Positions 23,666-36,780 of a stretch of DNA of 64,000 nt are shown here, piece by piece. The notes under the pieces were generated by a model, which was given only the letters and a program-made list of their open reading frames with translations, did not search any database and was not told the DNA's origin. The stretch covers positions 53,517,114-53,581,113 of the forward strand of contig NC_059079.1 of assembly GCF_020497125.1 (NCBI RefSeq), given 5' to 3'. The position numbers and the translations under genes are program-made. The DNA is from Mauremys mutica (taxonomy: Eukaryota > Chordata > Testudines > Geoemydidae). Position 1 is the first letter of the stretch, and the number at the start of each line of letters is the position of its first letter.

Positions 23666-25585
23666 CTGTGAGGAACTCAGATTCGCAGCCCAGAGGACAT
23701 GCCCACTGAAAGTTCAGAGTCAGTGCCATAGCCCTGACTTATATAATATCTTTGGGACAGCCTGAAGTGCATTCACATCCCTGCTATCCTAACACACTGC
23801 AAATACCAGAAAACCTCTGCAAAACTCTTGGCGCCTGGCCTGCTCCCACTGAAGTCAATGGGAGTTTCACCACTGACTTCTGTGAAAGTAGGACTAGGCT
23901 CATAATTTGATCTACACCAGCTGCTGTTTCCCCTCACACTGGTGAAATCCCTAGCTGCCCTATTAGCGCTGATCCCCATCCTCTTTGTGCTGAGACAGAG
24001 GTTGGAGTGGGGCTGAGGATATCGTCTCAATGTTTATTTGTATTTACATTTCCCATGGGCTTTTTAAATGCCTCAGGGATCCATCTGTAGGGCTGAAACA
24101 ACAACAAATCTGGTTTTCTCATTAGTTTCTGAAGAGTAGAAATCCCACAAAGAGACAAGATCTTGTATTATTTTGGTCCCATAAATGATTCCTTAAAGCA
24201 TTTGTAATTGTAATTGGAAAATGTAAAGAAAGACACAAATATGTTAGTTTGTCAGAACAGTTACTTTTTTCATCTCTATTTGGGATCATGTGGCACAGTC
24301 CCACTGCACATCTTATACCTTTACATACATGCATTCAGGAACCTGATAGTCCACGCACAACCGTTCTTCCAAGTGAATGACAGCCTCCTCAGAGTAAGTC
24401 AGCAGGATTTGTGCTAACCTAGTTTCACGCTATGGCTAATGGCTGTTTATATCTCATACAGGCTGCCATTTTTCTCCCCTTCTGACCTTTTCCAAGGGAG
24501 TAAGATTTTCAACAAGGTACAATATTTCTTTCATCCTCCCTGAGGAATGAGTGGGGAGATCAGTGAATTGCATGCACATATGTAAAGACAGCATATTTCT
24601 AAGGGTTTTAAAAAAATAAACACGCACAAAGTATCAGAAAATGTAATATTGTTTTAGATTTGGCTAAATGTAGGTTAAAATACTTCAAGTATTGCTAGGC
24701 TAAACAGATAGAAAAAAGTTAATTTCTCATTAGGAAAAGAAATATGGTACAATTGTATCTCCTTCCCATTATGCACTTAAAATCCTATATTTTTGTCCTA
24801 CTCCGCAAATTTTCATTTCCTCTTTGCTTGTAATTGACATGGGGCCCATTTCTCCTCTTCCTTACACTTATTTTACACCAGAGCCACTCCACTGACTTAG
24901 TTGAGTTACTCCTGATTTACAGCTGGGAGATTGGAGTCAGGCTTTTGTTCCTCTGTTTTTTTTCTCACTTTTTTGCAAGAATCAAGCAGAGTTTTTCATA
25001 GACTGAGTATAAGAACTAATGAATTTCCACTGATGATCTTGATAAGACTCCTGTATTGCTTAGGGAAAAAATCAACCGCACCCAAACCATTAAAAAAACC
25101 ACAACCCTTAAGAGATCATATAAACTATGTAACAGTAATACAAATGACCCAAGCTGTCTCACCGAGAGCAAAAGCAGACTATTCTCCTTCTGATAAGGAC
25201 AACTGTCAATAATAATGAAAAATACATCTGCATATCTAGGAGAGAATAAACAAATGCTAAAGCTAGTCTTAACTTAGATAGTCCTTACTCTTACGAATTT
25301 AAGTTAGACACTTGAATGCTGCCCCGTTGTAGCTTTTTGACCTTTAATTTAAATCTTCCTAAAGGAAGTTATATCTAGTTATAGCTAAAGGAACTGTTAT
25401 ATCTATGCTTACTGCGGTAGTGCCAAAGAACATAAATCATTTCAATATTCAACAAGAAACGTTGCCTCTAAGACTTAAAGAACGCATATATTATAGCATG
25501 TCTTCCGCTAAATACTTTTAGACATTTTTTTCTTTTTCAACTTACTGATATTAACTAAACTAAATATTTTTCCTTCTATTCTTTA
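23666..25585. other. Intron sequence with short palindromic repeat traces
   Basis: A CCCACTGAAGTCAATGGGAG block at 23846-23866 and a related block near 24870-24930 belong to small recurrent repeats. Nothing else recognised. Confidence 0.4.
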
Positions 25586-27190
25586 TGTAACCCTTCGGCC
25601 AAGTGGAGCCAGCAGCACCCAGGGCCGGGTTCAATATCTAGGGGTTACTTTTCATTGATACAACACAGAACCAGCTGGAGCCCCCAGTCAGTAACCTGGG
25701 AAATTTACACACCACCCCTGGGCGCCTCTGAGAGGCAATACTTCCCCACTCAGAAGCACAGAGTCTGAGTGTAGAAAAGAAACTTTTTCTAAAAAGGGGG
25801 AAGTAACTTGGCATTAATTTGGGAAAACACTGCAAACAGGGTTAATAAACATAAACCACGAGTAAAAGACCCACCCCCAAGTAGGTTGGGCAGAGTTCCT
25901 TTCCCCCTCAGGTTCTTAAGTCCAGCAACCCCAAAGTCCCTTTCATGTGCCCAACCCTTCTCTGCACCCCACTCACAGTTGCTGTCCTTGGTCAATGAAG
26001 ACCCAGAGTTCAGAGGTGCATCTGCAGAGTTCACCTCCCCCTTGGTAGGGGTAAAGAGGTACCTTAGGGCAGGTCTACACTAAGGGCGGGGGTCGAACTA
26101 GGGTACGCAAGTTCAGCTACGTGAATAGCGTAGCTGAACTCGAAGTACCCTAGTTCAAACTACTTACCCGTCCAGACGCCGCGGGATCGAAGTCCGCGGC
26201 TCCAAGGTCGACTCCGCCACCACCGTTTGCAGTGGTGGAGTGGCGGAGTTAGACGCGATAGTTCGAACTCCGAGAAGTCGAACTCACTGTGTCGACCCGG
26301 CAGGTAAGTGTAGACTAGCCCTTACTCACTCCACTGCTCAGGCACTCACTCGCTGCCAGCCACCCTGCTGGCCACTCCTGCCATCTACCTGCTCACTGCT
26401 CTCAGCATGCCTCTCCACCAACCAGCCTGCCGGCCGCTAATCATGGCGCTCCACCGCTGCCCTTCTGGCCACCTGCTCACTGCTCTTGCCACACCTGTCC
26501 ACCAGCCACCCTGTTGGCTGCTCATCGCACCTCTCCACCGCACTGACCACTCATTCACCAGCTGTCAGTCGCCTTCTACTGCCACCTGCCCTGACCTCTG
26601 TACATCAGTCTCTTTTAGTCTCTTGCACTACCCCATCTCAAGTGATATCAGCTCTCAGTTATTTTTAGCACTTAGCAGGCAAGGCAGAAACACAGTCCAA
26701 TCACAACTGATTCAGCTCTGATTAGACATTTATTATAAAAAGAGGCTCCTAATGAAACCTATTTAGCTCTATTCTTTGAACAGTGGGGAGGAACAGGTTA
26801 AACCAGTCTAGGGAGGACCCTTAATGAGGGTGTGCAGCCTCCTGGCTAGAAATACCTTCCCTCACAAAACCTTACTTTCACAGGCCTCTGACATTCAAGC
26901 CCCTGGCTTAACCTCTGAGGGTGGCCCCCTCATTTGGGACAGGTTAAGCACAGTCCTGCTTTCCTATAATCCTACAATAATTACAACATTGATAACCATA
27001 TTTCACTACTCCTTCATTCAGTACTAAGGTGATTTGTAGCCAACACCAACCAAAGTTGATCACTTTGACACCACTGTATCTGATGAATATGTAAGCAGAG
27101 CAGGAGCAAACTGTATTTACATAAACACCCCCAAGTCATTCCCCCTCTCAGCTAGCTGTCAGGGAAGCATTCATTCAGACCCTGCTTACA
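25586..27190. repeat. Solo LTR-like repeat, split by a Harbinger MITE
   Basis: Begins TGTAACCC and ends CTTACA, giving inverted TGTAA/TTACA tips, with a 4-bp duplication TTTA on both sides (25582-25585, 27191-27194). No retroviral coding sequence lies within. Without the nested 255-bp MITE it is about 1.35 kb. The retroviral type is unknown and the orientation is not settled. Confidence 0.6.
26067..26321. mobile_element. Harbinger MITE, 255 bp, TTA target duplication
   Basis: Ends GGGCAGGTCTACACTA and GTGTAGACTAGCCC are inverted repeats. TTA flanks it at 26064-26066 and 26322-26324, the TWA preference of Harbinger. A long internal palindrome (CAGCTACGTGAATAGCGTAGCTG) lies near 26113-26135. 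Confidence 0.92.
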
Positions 27191-27324
27191 TTTATATAGC
27201 TTTATTACTTCATCAAATGTAACTGCAGCAACTTTTCTTCATAAACACACCTGTAGTCACTATTACAACTTAGGCCAGCCCTCCTGTTTCAATGATCAGT
27301 CTGTCTATTGTGACTGGATCCAAC

Positions 27325-27485
27325 CAGTGCTTAATTTGTGCTGGGGTTTGCGGAGGCTGAATCCCCACACCTCTAGGCTTGGTAGTTCATAGCCCTGGCA
27401 CCGCTGGGCTGGCCGCATTAGTTATGAAAGTAAAAAAAAAAACTGCTTGTGTCACAGAACCTCTTTCATTACAAACTGAGCACTG
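27325..27485. mobile_element. hAT MITE (CAGTGCTTAATTTG ends)
   Basis: CAGTGCTTAATTTG at the left and CAAACTGAGCACTG at the right, with a perfect 8-bp duplication GATCCAAC at 27317-27324 and 27486-27493. Confidence 0.9.
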
Positions 27486-27493
27486 GATCCAAC

Positions 27494-28095
27494 TACTGAA
27501 TCCCACATGCTACTAACACCCTGTGTCTGGATAGTGACTGGTCACTTGTTCCTGGATCTGGATCTGTGAGGCACAATCCCAGGAGCAGACACCACATCTG
27601 ACACTCTTCACGGGCAGTAGGACTCTGCAATCCTGCTGCCTAGACCTCAGAAGCAGTGCCAGAGTCCTCCTGAACTCCCTGTTGCTTAGACCCATCATTC
27701 CTCCCTGCCCCTTGAGTCCACCTCGATGTGGCAACTCCAGTTTCCTAGTCACACCCTTCAGGGAAAATGTGGCAGTAAAGCAAGGGAACATAGGCTTAAC
27801 AAAGGTATTTCTTAACCACAAACAAACACTTTTATTCTTAAAAGCACAAGAGGTACAGATCTGTGGAAAACAACAATTTCCTGAATGGAATCCCTCTCTC
27901 AGTCTGACCTCACAACCCCTTTGAGTACTGGGTTTGGTCCAAACCTTTAAGACAACATTTCCTGCCTTCTTTGCTGGGACTCCTTTAAGTGGCAATGGAA
28001 TGGCTTTTCTGGACCATAAATGGAGCTCTGGGAGCATACCTGCCAAATGTAATTCATCTGGAGTGACAGTGACAAATTGGGTCAAGGTGCCTGTA
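27494..28095 (-). repeat. Possible LTR fragment, minus orientation
   Basis: The minus strand has AAGAATAAAAGTG, a polyadenylation-like site, near 27830-27842 and an open frame of 190 codons (27513-28085) with no recognisable domain. The terminal repeats could not be fixed. Confidence 0.3.
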
Positions 28096-28099
28096 TCTA

Positions 28100-28235
28100 A
28101 TGCACAGGACTATGAGTGAGGACTCTGGGGCTCCATTCCCAGCTCTACCACTGTGAAAGTCACCTAAGCTCCCTGTGCCTCAGTTCACCCATCTGTAATA
28201 TGAGACTAATCCTATGGATGTACCTCCCAGTAGGT
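28100..28235 (+). repeat. MIR-like CORE-SINE fragment
   Basis: GACTCTGGGGCTCCATTCCC, AGCTCTACCACTGTG, TGTGCCTCAGTTCACCCATC and TCTGTAATATGAGACTAAT follow the order of the MIR/CORE-SINE consensus. Confidence 0.7.
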
Positions 28236-28615
28236 GAAAGTACCCTAAGATCCCCATATGCAAGTACTCTCATTAATTTATTATTAGCTGAGAGGGAGGA
28301 AGAGACTGACTGGATCAAGAAGCACTCCCTCGCTTCACACATTCACATCTGCAAAAATGTCACACAAGGAAATACTTAGAGCATGGCATCTAGGTATATG
28401 CCATGCCTCCCAGAACCCCGCAGAACAGCCAGAGCCTTGCCTTTTCTCTATCCCTTTTTGGAGTGGCCAGCACTTGCTGGAGTGTTAGAGGGTGCAGCAC
28501 TTGAGCTCAGGAGCGCACAGGGCCTGTTGTTACTATTGGTATTAAAATGGTGCTGCGTGATTCCAAATAAGATCACTGGGCACATTGTTTTACAAGACAA
28601 GACAGCGAGAAGGTG

Positions 28616-28722
28616 AAAAGGAACACAGAGGCACAGAGAGATAAAGTGACTTACCCAAAGGCAGCGGCAGAGATAGAACCCAGGTCTCCTAACTCTCAGT
28701 CTGGTGGCTCTGGCCAGTATGA
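28616..28722 (-). repeat. MIR-like CORE-SINE fragment, minus orientation
   Basis: AGGCACAGAGAGATAAAGTG, ACTTACCCAAAGG and ATAGAACCCAGGTCTCCTAA match the reverse complement of the MIR core and tRNA-derived part. Confidence 0.7.
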
Positions 28723-28723
28723 T

Positions 28724-28845
28724 CCTGATCCAGAAAGGTATTTAAGCATGTGCTTAACTTTAAGCATTTAAAATCATTGATACCAATGGGGTTACTTGCG
28801 TATTTAAAGTTAAGCACTTGCTTAAATACTTTGCCGGATTAGAGT
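28724..28845. repeat. Palindromic interspersed repeat
   Basis: TATTTAAGCATGTGCTTAAC and AGTTAAGCACTTGCTTAAAT are mirrored around CCAATGGGG. A MITE-like short repeat of unknown family. Confidence 0.6.
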
Positions 28846-30744
28846 CTAGATTACTAGCTCCCACACAGCAGTAGTGAGGCCACAATCTGCTTTTGGGTTA
28901 GTTAATAAAAATACATATAATTAGAGGGGACAAAAATCACAGTAAAGATTCATTTTGAGCTATTCTTCACAAGACAAACAACATACTTTTTTCCGAAACT
29001 GCCTTTTTTCCTTTTCCCTTCCTTTTTCTCCGAACAATTAGAAGCCCAAGATTACATTGGTTCAATGAGCTACATTACGACCTCACTAACTAAACAAAAA
29101 ACTCTGTCCTTGGAAAACAGACTCGGACATACCATTGTGCACTTAAGAGAACTCAGGAAATGTTTCAGTGATATTCAGCATCCCCAGAGACGCTTAACTT
29201 CAGCTCATGAAAATACTCTAGTGTCTAAGGCATGAAAATTACAATGGCTTCCTGTATACACCCCCTCTAGGTCATGAATCTAATTTAAACAACATGGCAG
29301 GAATCCAGCAATAACCTATGGTCATGGATTAGAGCTCTTATCCTGAGCATGCTAACCTGGACTTCTTTCTGTGTCTTTTTTCATTTAACTGTGAAAACAT
29401 TTTCTCCCTCTTAAGTAACTGATGATAGTAATTCAATTCACTCCACTACAGCAGGAATTTTCAGTCTGAAAACTTGGAACAAAATTCTCTGCTTTCAGTT
29501 ACATATCAGTGTACCTGAAAAATAACTCTACTGATTGTAATGTTGTTACCCCAGACTTACGCTGGTGAAACTGAGTACAGAATTTGGCCCTATTTCAAGT
29601 TGTTTCTTTGCCATGAAGTGTGTATTAAGGACTGCTGTCTTGTTACAACATTCTATGAATTTTTTTTAAAAACTGTCTTCATGTTTTGTAGCGCTGCAGT
29701 TAGAACAATAGCAGACATAAAAGGGGAAAGGAATGTTACAGTCATTCTGAAAAATGGTGCCAAATTACAAAGGAGGAAAGTTACAGCTAACCCTCCATTT
29801 AGACCTCAGTCCCACAATGGACTCTGCATAGGTGGACCCCCTAAACCCATGTGCAGCCCTGTAACTTCAACAGGGCTCAGTCCCTGGAGCTACCCAAAAA
29901 GTGTCAATTCCAGGGTAGGAGCTTAGTTTGCAATTGTTTCCTCACACACTTGTTAACATCCTCTTCACACTTCATACGCATCAGATGCAAGTTTTTCTTT
30001 GAGAGTCATGTTACGTGGTACAAAGGCCCCAATCCTGAAAACACCTATGCATTTGAGCTAAATGTAAGTAAAATTATGCCCATGCTTAAGTGCTGGCAGA
30101 GGCCTGTGGGTAATGAGTCCACCACTATGGGGGAATATAGATTAGACAGACAAATCAGGTAATTAGATTAGACTACTGAACATAAATTCATTATTTTCAG
30201 CCCTGTTTTGCTGTGGGATGTATGCAACTTTTCTTGTTGGCTTGGTGTCTGAGAATGTGTCGTTTTCATATTATCCTGCATACTACCATTAATACCCTGC
30301 AGATTAAAATCTGTGGTTAAATATATTTTAGGAGGAGAGCTGTAACTAGAGCAGAACTAGATAATTCCACTCTGAGCTTCTTGGAACAGAAGGAGATTAC
30401 CAAAGGCAGTCATGATGGAAGAGCATATCAGATACATTGCAACCGGCTCATATATCTTAATAATAGACCTGGGGTCCCGCAGCTGTCTTGCATTTGTAAA
30501 AAGCTTGTAAAGTGTGTGTCATGTCCCCCCACTTCTGACTTATCCCCATAAAGAATAACAGCCTACTACGGCCAACTAATTAGGTTACTCCTTCAATTCT
30601 AGTGGAAGGGAATGTGCTTTGGCACTGAAGATCATAGACTCAAACCCTAATGATGGCCTGCACTACGGGCAGTTACACATCAATATTTTAATACTGGGTT
30701 TAAGATTAGCCAAACTCCTAGACTGGATTAGCAAACGGCTACAC
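28846..30744. other. Intron sequence, nothing recognised
   Basis: No repeat ends or domain-bearing open frames seen. Confidence 0.45.
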
Positions 30745-31036
30745 CAAGCTTCATGTTAAGGAGGGAGAAAAAGTGTTCTCCTTAACCTATGAGGATAGGA
30801 CAAGAAGCAATGGGCTTAAATTGCAGTAAGGGCAGAAACTTCCTAACTATCACAGTGGTTAAGCACTGGAATAAATTTCCTAGGGTGGTTGTGGAATCAC
30901 CATCATTGGGGATTTTTAAGAGCAGATTAGACAAACACCTGTCAGGGATGGTCTAGATAATACTTAGTCCTGCCGTGAGTACAGGGGACTGGACTAGATG
31001 ACCTCTCGAGGTCCCTTCCAGTTCTATGACTTTATG
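30745..31036 (+). mobile_element. CR1 3' end, plus orientation
   Basis: Contains GGACTGGACTAGATGACCTC, AGGTCCCTTCCAGTTCTATG at the 3' end, and upstream GCAATGGGCTTAAATTGCAG and ACTTCCTAACTATCACAG, the CR1 3' UTR order. Confidence 0.85.
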
Positions 31037-32684
31037 TTAGGACACAGCATAGTTAACTGCAGCGTCAACCCAGGTTCTTAAAGGGTTATAGTCCAAAACC
31101 CCACTACTGTCCACACACAAAAACCTTTTACCAACATTTGGAGTTGATTTTAATCCAACCTAATTTACCTGATTAGGGGTGTGGGTTAGAGCCCAGACTC
31201 TATTTTCACTCCAGCTGGGTCATGCCTACTTTCCAGAGAAGACGCAGGCTAAATCACTCAAGTGCTGATAGTTTTCCAATGCCTTCCCACAATTCCCCCT
31301 GAAGGGCAAATAAATTCTTCCACAAATAACTGAGAGTGAATCCCAGATCCTCTCAGCACAAAGAGCTATAGGAAGCCAGGAGCACTCTGTGCCTGAAAAC
31401 CCTGGTCTGGCTCTGTGGAATTTGATAGGCCAAGGAGCCCCCTACAAGTGACTTCAAATGACAGAGTCATTGGGAGTCTGGCCTGAGTGAGTTGGAATTG
31501 AGCACACTCATCCAGAGGCAAAATTCAAATGGGGCCAGGGTTTCCATATTTTCAACAAATAGAAACAATGGAAGTTCTATACAGCATCAACGGAAGTAGC
31601 ATGAATGATGCTAAGAACAAACAAAGTTTATTCCAATTACAAAATACAAATCTTGAATAGGAAATGGACAAATCAACAGCTCATCAAATAATAGACAGCA
31701 AAGAGCAAACTTGTAAGAGGATAAAATATGAGTATTATAAATCAGAATAATAAACCTAAACAGGAAATTCCAAAGACTGCCACCAACTATGAATGAACCA
31801 TACATAGTACTGTAATTCATGCATAAAAATGCATCCTTCTCAGCAGCAGCAAATAAAGTGCATGCAGCTGTCAGACCAAATTAACAGGAGAAAGCACAGT
31901 TCCTCAGTCTATCCTGATCCTCTTAACAAAATTGTCAATTACCAAAGCATAGAAAGTAGATCAAGTAACACTGCAAGCCTCTTTTATCAGTTGCAGCTTT
32001 TGTCATCCGGGATCTAACAAACATATGTTCCCAATATTTCCCTTGATGAATGTGTCTCCTTCAAAACCAAAACACAGAACATATGCCAACACCAAATCTT
32101 TGATTGGAGAACACATACCAATTAGCCTTTGGTTTCTTTTTCCTATCTGTAGGTTTCCCCCATTACATTTGTCAAGCCACTTTCAAAATCAATTTACTAA
32201 ATCAAATTTCTGCCCCTTCCCCACCAAGTCCCCTTGGCACTGACCTCTTGGTTATCTGATTCCCAATCAACTACCTCACCTGATTAAGGGCCAGATTGAA
32301 TACACTAATTCACCACTGGGCTTCTGTATAAGCCTGTGTGTGTTTTTTGGAGGTCTGCCACAACTTTACCTAAGTTTCCATGGCAGAGATGCTAGATGGC
32401 ATTTTGACTGAATCTGGCCCCAATACCAAGGTCATTCTGCATTACCTTTGAGCCATGCTTATTTAAAACTCTCAGTAAAATATTAAAGGAATCATCACCA
32501 ATCCCTCTCATCTCCCTCACACTAAAAAAATAGATAACTAAAAAAATCAGACTTCTAAATTAACTTGTATATTTGAGGACCTCCAGTTGTAGCCACCATG
32601 GGCTGTGATCTTGAGAGATCTCATAAGATAAACAGAGTTAGGCACAGTGGAAGAAAAACTCAAGTACTGCAGAAAGTAAACTCA
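31037..32684. other. Intron sequence; possible old MITE near 31040-31310
   Basis: TTAACTGCAGCGTCAACCC, GTCCACACACAA and CAATGCCTTCCCACAATTCC resemble eroded Harbinger MITE parts, but ends were not resolved. The remainder holds nothing recognised. Confidence 0.35.
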
Positions 32685-33501
32685 GGGCTTGGCTACACTT
32701 GCAGGTGTGCAGCACTGGGAGTTACAGCTGTCTTCGTACAGCTGTGTAGGGAAAGCACTGGAGTGTGGCCACACTGACAGCTACCAGCGCTGCAGTGTGG
32801 CCACATTTGCAGCAGTGTTGGCAGTGGTGCATTATGGGCAGCTATCCCAGCATTCAAGTGACTGCAACGTGCTTTTCAAAAGAGGGGGGTGGGTTGTGAC
32901 AGGGAGCGTGGGGGAGAGAGAGAGAGTGGATTTTTGGAGCCAACACTGTCAGCTCCCTGCCTTGCAAATTCTGACCACTTCCCCGACCCCTCATTCACTC
33001 TTAAATGCAAATAGCCTGCAGACCAGATAAGCAGCTGCTCCAACGGACTTCCCCCCCACCCCCACCGCCGTGCTGTTTCTCTCCTCAAGCAAACACTAGC
33101 TGTGGACATTCATCCCCCTGCCTGCCTCATTCACAGCAAACAGGAGCTGTGTTTGTTTTTTAGATAAGCAGCTCCGGGAGCCCCGAGTTCACAACAAAAC
33201 AAAGAGAGGCATCATAACAAAACAAAGAGAGTTCTTTAGTTAAAAGCATTATGGGAAAATTCTGGAGGTCAGTTACAGCGTAGAAAGATTAATCACTGTT
33301 TACACTGGCACTCCAGCGCTGCAGCACCAACGCTGCAGCACCAACGCTGCAGTCGTTATTCCCCAGGCAGACGTGGAGTACAACCAGCGCTGTAGCCAGG
33401 GAGATACAGCGCTGTATGTGCCTTGCAAGTGTGGACGGTGAGTGAGTTGCAGCACTATAAAGCCACCACCAGCGCTGCAACTCTCCAGTGTAGCCAAGCC
33501 C
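32685..33501. mobile_element. Harbinger MITE (GGGCTTGGCTACACTTGCAG ends)
   Basis: Left GGGCTTGGCTACACTTGCAG and right CCAGTGTAGCCAAGCCC are inverted repeats. Flanking triplets are TCA at the left and TTA at the right. The inside is rich in CAGCGCTG motifs on both arms, plus the GCATTATGGGCAGCTATCCCA block related to the Harbinger subterminal region. Confidence 0.85.
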
Positions 33502-34894
33502 TTAGTGATTCAATGGGAGCTACTCTTCCCTCTGAGTTACCAACAAAATGGTGTTCCTTTGGGGTGTTAAAGGATTCTGTGCTAGCAGAGATGCCATCTT
33601 TCACAGAAGATATTAAATGGAGATCTCAACAATTTGCAGTCATTAAAGAATCAAGATTCCATGGCACTTCTTAGTAAGAGTGTTAACTTGGCCATACAGC
33701 AAACTGAATAATTACATTTTGTCTGCTTCTACATCCCATTGGTAATTGCATTCTTCGCTTTCTCTCCTACACTTGTGTAGTGTTGCAGTGCAATGTTAGC
33801 CAGTTGCTGAATTCCATCAAAGAACTGGCTGACATGATTACTATATTTAATGTTTATGAAGCACCTTGGGATAAACTGATGTATACAGTCATACATATAA
33901 TTTTCATTTGTAATTCCTTTTTGAATAGGTTTTACCTTTCCAATTAGAAAATGATAACTAAGGGAGAAATGGTGACTCCATTAAAGTCAAAGGCAAAACT
34001 CCAATTAATTAATGAGACCAGGATTTCATCCTAAGAGACTGATTTTCAGGTCCCTTCAAAATGCTTCAACAGCATAAGGAAGTGTGTAGAAATGTCCTCC
34101 TTAAAATGTCCCCTGAACAGCCTCCCCAGCCATGGTAGAGTAGACACAACTGCTGTATACCAGCACTGCTCCCAGCCCCTGATGTATGGGGTGGACTGGG
34201 GGCAGGTCTGGGTGTGGCTGGAGTAAACTGCCCTGTGACTACTGTTCTGCTTCCTAAGACTACTTCTAGGGAGTCCTGGGATGCAGAGCATAAATTGGAG
34301 CAGTCCTGAGGCTGCTCCAGTTTACACTGGATTCCAAAATACAAGGAGTGCAGAAATGGCTCTAAATCACCTTTCTTCCCCCCATACCTGGCCCAAGGGC
34401 AGAATAGAGTAACTGAGCATCAGACCCTAAGTTTTAACTATTCTCACTGCTTGGTTTTTTTAGTATAACAAATGATCTTTTATGATATTTAACCTGAACT
34501 TCAAGGTTTTTTCCTTCACTGAGGGCTTTTAATATTAATATCCCACTGCACAAGGCATTTCTGTTTTATTTTTGATAACTATCTTTCAGCAAATCTGCTG
34601 TAAGTGAAAGAGATTAGCAATTCAAGAGCCAAGTATTCTGTGGTTGATGGTCAGTACTTGCAAAATGCTACCCTCTTTCTTCATCATTTCCTTTAGAATA
34701 TATCACTAAAAATTATTGTATGATGAACATTAATAACTTGATTAAAGTGAGAGATGGTATGTAATATTTATGCCTTCTGGCTCAGTGTGTTCACCTCATT
34801 GCTGTGCACTCTCATAAAACAATTACTGATTCTAGAAGTAAAAGGGACAATGTATATAAATCTCAGGGCAAGGAAAGCGTAAAGAGCTTTATTC
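33502..34894. other. Intron sequence, nothing recognised
   Basis: The segment TTTATGAAGCACCTTGGGAT near 33850-33872 may be an old SINE tail. Nothing else identified. Confidence 0.35.
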
Positions 34895-36027
34895 ATAGCT
34901 TGAAGGCAGCTGGGGCTTCATTTAAGGGGACTTCCTAAAAGAATAGGGAGACACCAATGCTCCAGGTCAGCCTGATTGACAGGGTGGGCTGGCTAATCAG
35001 GAGGCCAGGGTGGGTCCCATCCTCCCTGTGAGCTGGAATTGCCTGGGTCAGACAGAGTAGGGCTGAGCTAAGGAGAGAGCAGGGGCTCAAGCTGAGCTGG
35101 GGAACAGAGCTGTGCCAGCCAGAGGGACCAGAAAAGCAGCCCAGGAAGCAGGTCAGAGCTGGGCGCAGAGTCACGGAAGCAGCCCACAGAGCAGATCCTG
35201 TGCTGGGAACAGAGCTGCAGCCCTGGGGCCAGAGAAGCAGCCCAGGGGGCTGGAGGCAGCGCAGCAGCAGCAGCCGTGCTGAGGCAGAGTGAAGCCGGAG
35301 CTAGAACAGTGCAGCTGGGGCTGGAGCTGGAGCAGTCTGAAGCCAGGTGTGGTGAGCAACTGGGTCCAGCCAAGGGGGGGACCCTGGGCAAAGGGCCCAG
35401 CGCAGAAAGACACCCCAAGCCAAGGGTCCTTGCAGGCCAGACTGGGAGGGGGATCTTAACCCGACAGGGGGCTGATGTTGGGAAGAAGGGTCCCACCACC
35501 CAAAGCCTGGAGGTGTGTGGCCACTACCATTGCAAGTGTCCAACCTGCAGCATCCCTGCATCACAGGAGGAGGCCTGGGACCTACAAGGACATTCCAGCG
35601 ACACTGTTTGTAATGTTCCCTGCCACAGAGCAGGGTGATGTCTTTCCCATTTTTCCTTATTCTTTTTTAAATTAATTGTTGATTAATAACTTGTATTTGC
35701 TTTAAATTGTATGTAATGATCAGTGGGTCAGGTAAGTGCCCAGTGCAGAGAGAGCACCCTGGAGTGGGGACACCCTAGCCTCTGTCCTAGGGGACCACAG
35801 CAGGGTTGGGGGTCGAGCCCCCCAGGAATCCTAGGCCCAGCCTTGTTGGGGTTACGAGGACTCTGCCAGACAGGAGAGTGGAAGGGGCGCCCTCAAGGGC
35901 AGGGAGGCTTCTGGGTAAAGGAAGTGGGAGTGAGGATTCAGATCCTTCTGCTAGCCCACTTCACCGGAGTAGTACAGAAGCCAGGAAAGTTCTCCACAAT
36001 AGCGGGACCATTGCCCCGCTTACATTC
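34895..36027 (+). repeat. LTR-like GC-rich repeat, boundaries approximate
   Basis: A purine-rich GC block (GCAGCCCAGG, GGAGCTGGAGCAGTC, AGCCAAGGGGGG) runs into a T-rich segment and GTAATGATCAGTGGGTCAGGTAAG, then GGGGTCGAGCCCCCCAGG. The composition is like a retroviral LTR, but I could not find paired TG/CA ends with a target duplication. The many overlapping open frames here look compositional. Confidence 0.4.
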
Positions 36028-36780
36028 CACACCTAACTTCTGTTCTGCATTTAACAAGAATCACTAGAGGTTCGATTTTATTACATGAGTGTGAGAGAGA
36101 GAGATTTCCCCCTCCGTACCCAATCCACAGAGGATATGAGTCTACTACAGCTCCCAAGTAGGGGATTAAGGCCGTTAGCCAGTCTTGCCAACGATTGTGA
36201 AATTATTGCAAGCAACACTATTTGTTCCTGCTGCAGGAGCTCAGGCAAAAACACAATAAGTTCCTGCCTTCATGCAATTTGTGGGGCACAAAATCAGAGA
36301 AAAAGAGATAATTCACTGCACTGGAAACCATGAGGCTATGAATTCTAGCTCTTCCACTAATGCTGTTAATATTTCTGTGCCCTTCACAGCCCTTACTATT
36401 AAGCAAGCAAGGCCTTATTACCCCAAGGACATAACTATCATTTAGCCATTTTACAGATAAGATAACTGAGAACTTGAACAAGGCTATTCTGGAAACAGAA
36501 CTCTAATATAACAGACCCAAGTCTCATCCACTTTGCTACATTGCCTTTCAGAAGGAACGTGTCATATGTGCGTGTGTAAGTCACACTAATACAGTGTGGC
36601 TCTGTGTTGTCCTTTAAAGGCTAGGCCACAGATAGAGATTTTTGACTCTGCTACTGCCTCCACACTAACATTTGTGGTTCTTCAGCTCAAGTGGGAGGGG
36701 CCAATGTTTTTAAAACCTGACTCAGTCCTCACTAATGATCCAAACAGGGGTTTTGTTATACTTGGATACAACCCTTACAC
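36028..36780. other. Intron sequence, nothing recognised
   Basis: No repeat ends or coding signals identified. Confidence 0.4.

Noticed and set aside
27513..28085. 190-codon minus open frame
   Set aside because: No recognisable domain; the region looks like an LTR fragment and the frame is not supported by conservation that I can see.
35068..35638. Open frames of up to 143 codons on both strands
   Set aside because: GC-rich LTR-like repeat with few stop codons; both strands open in several frames, no domain.
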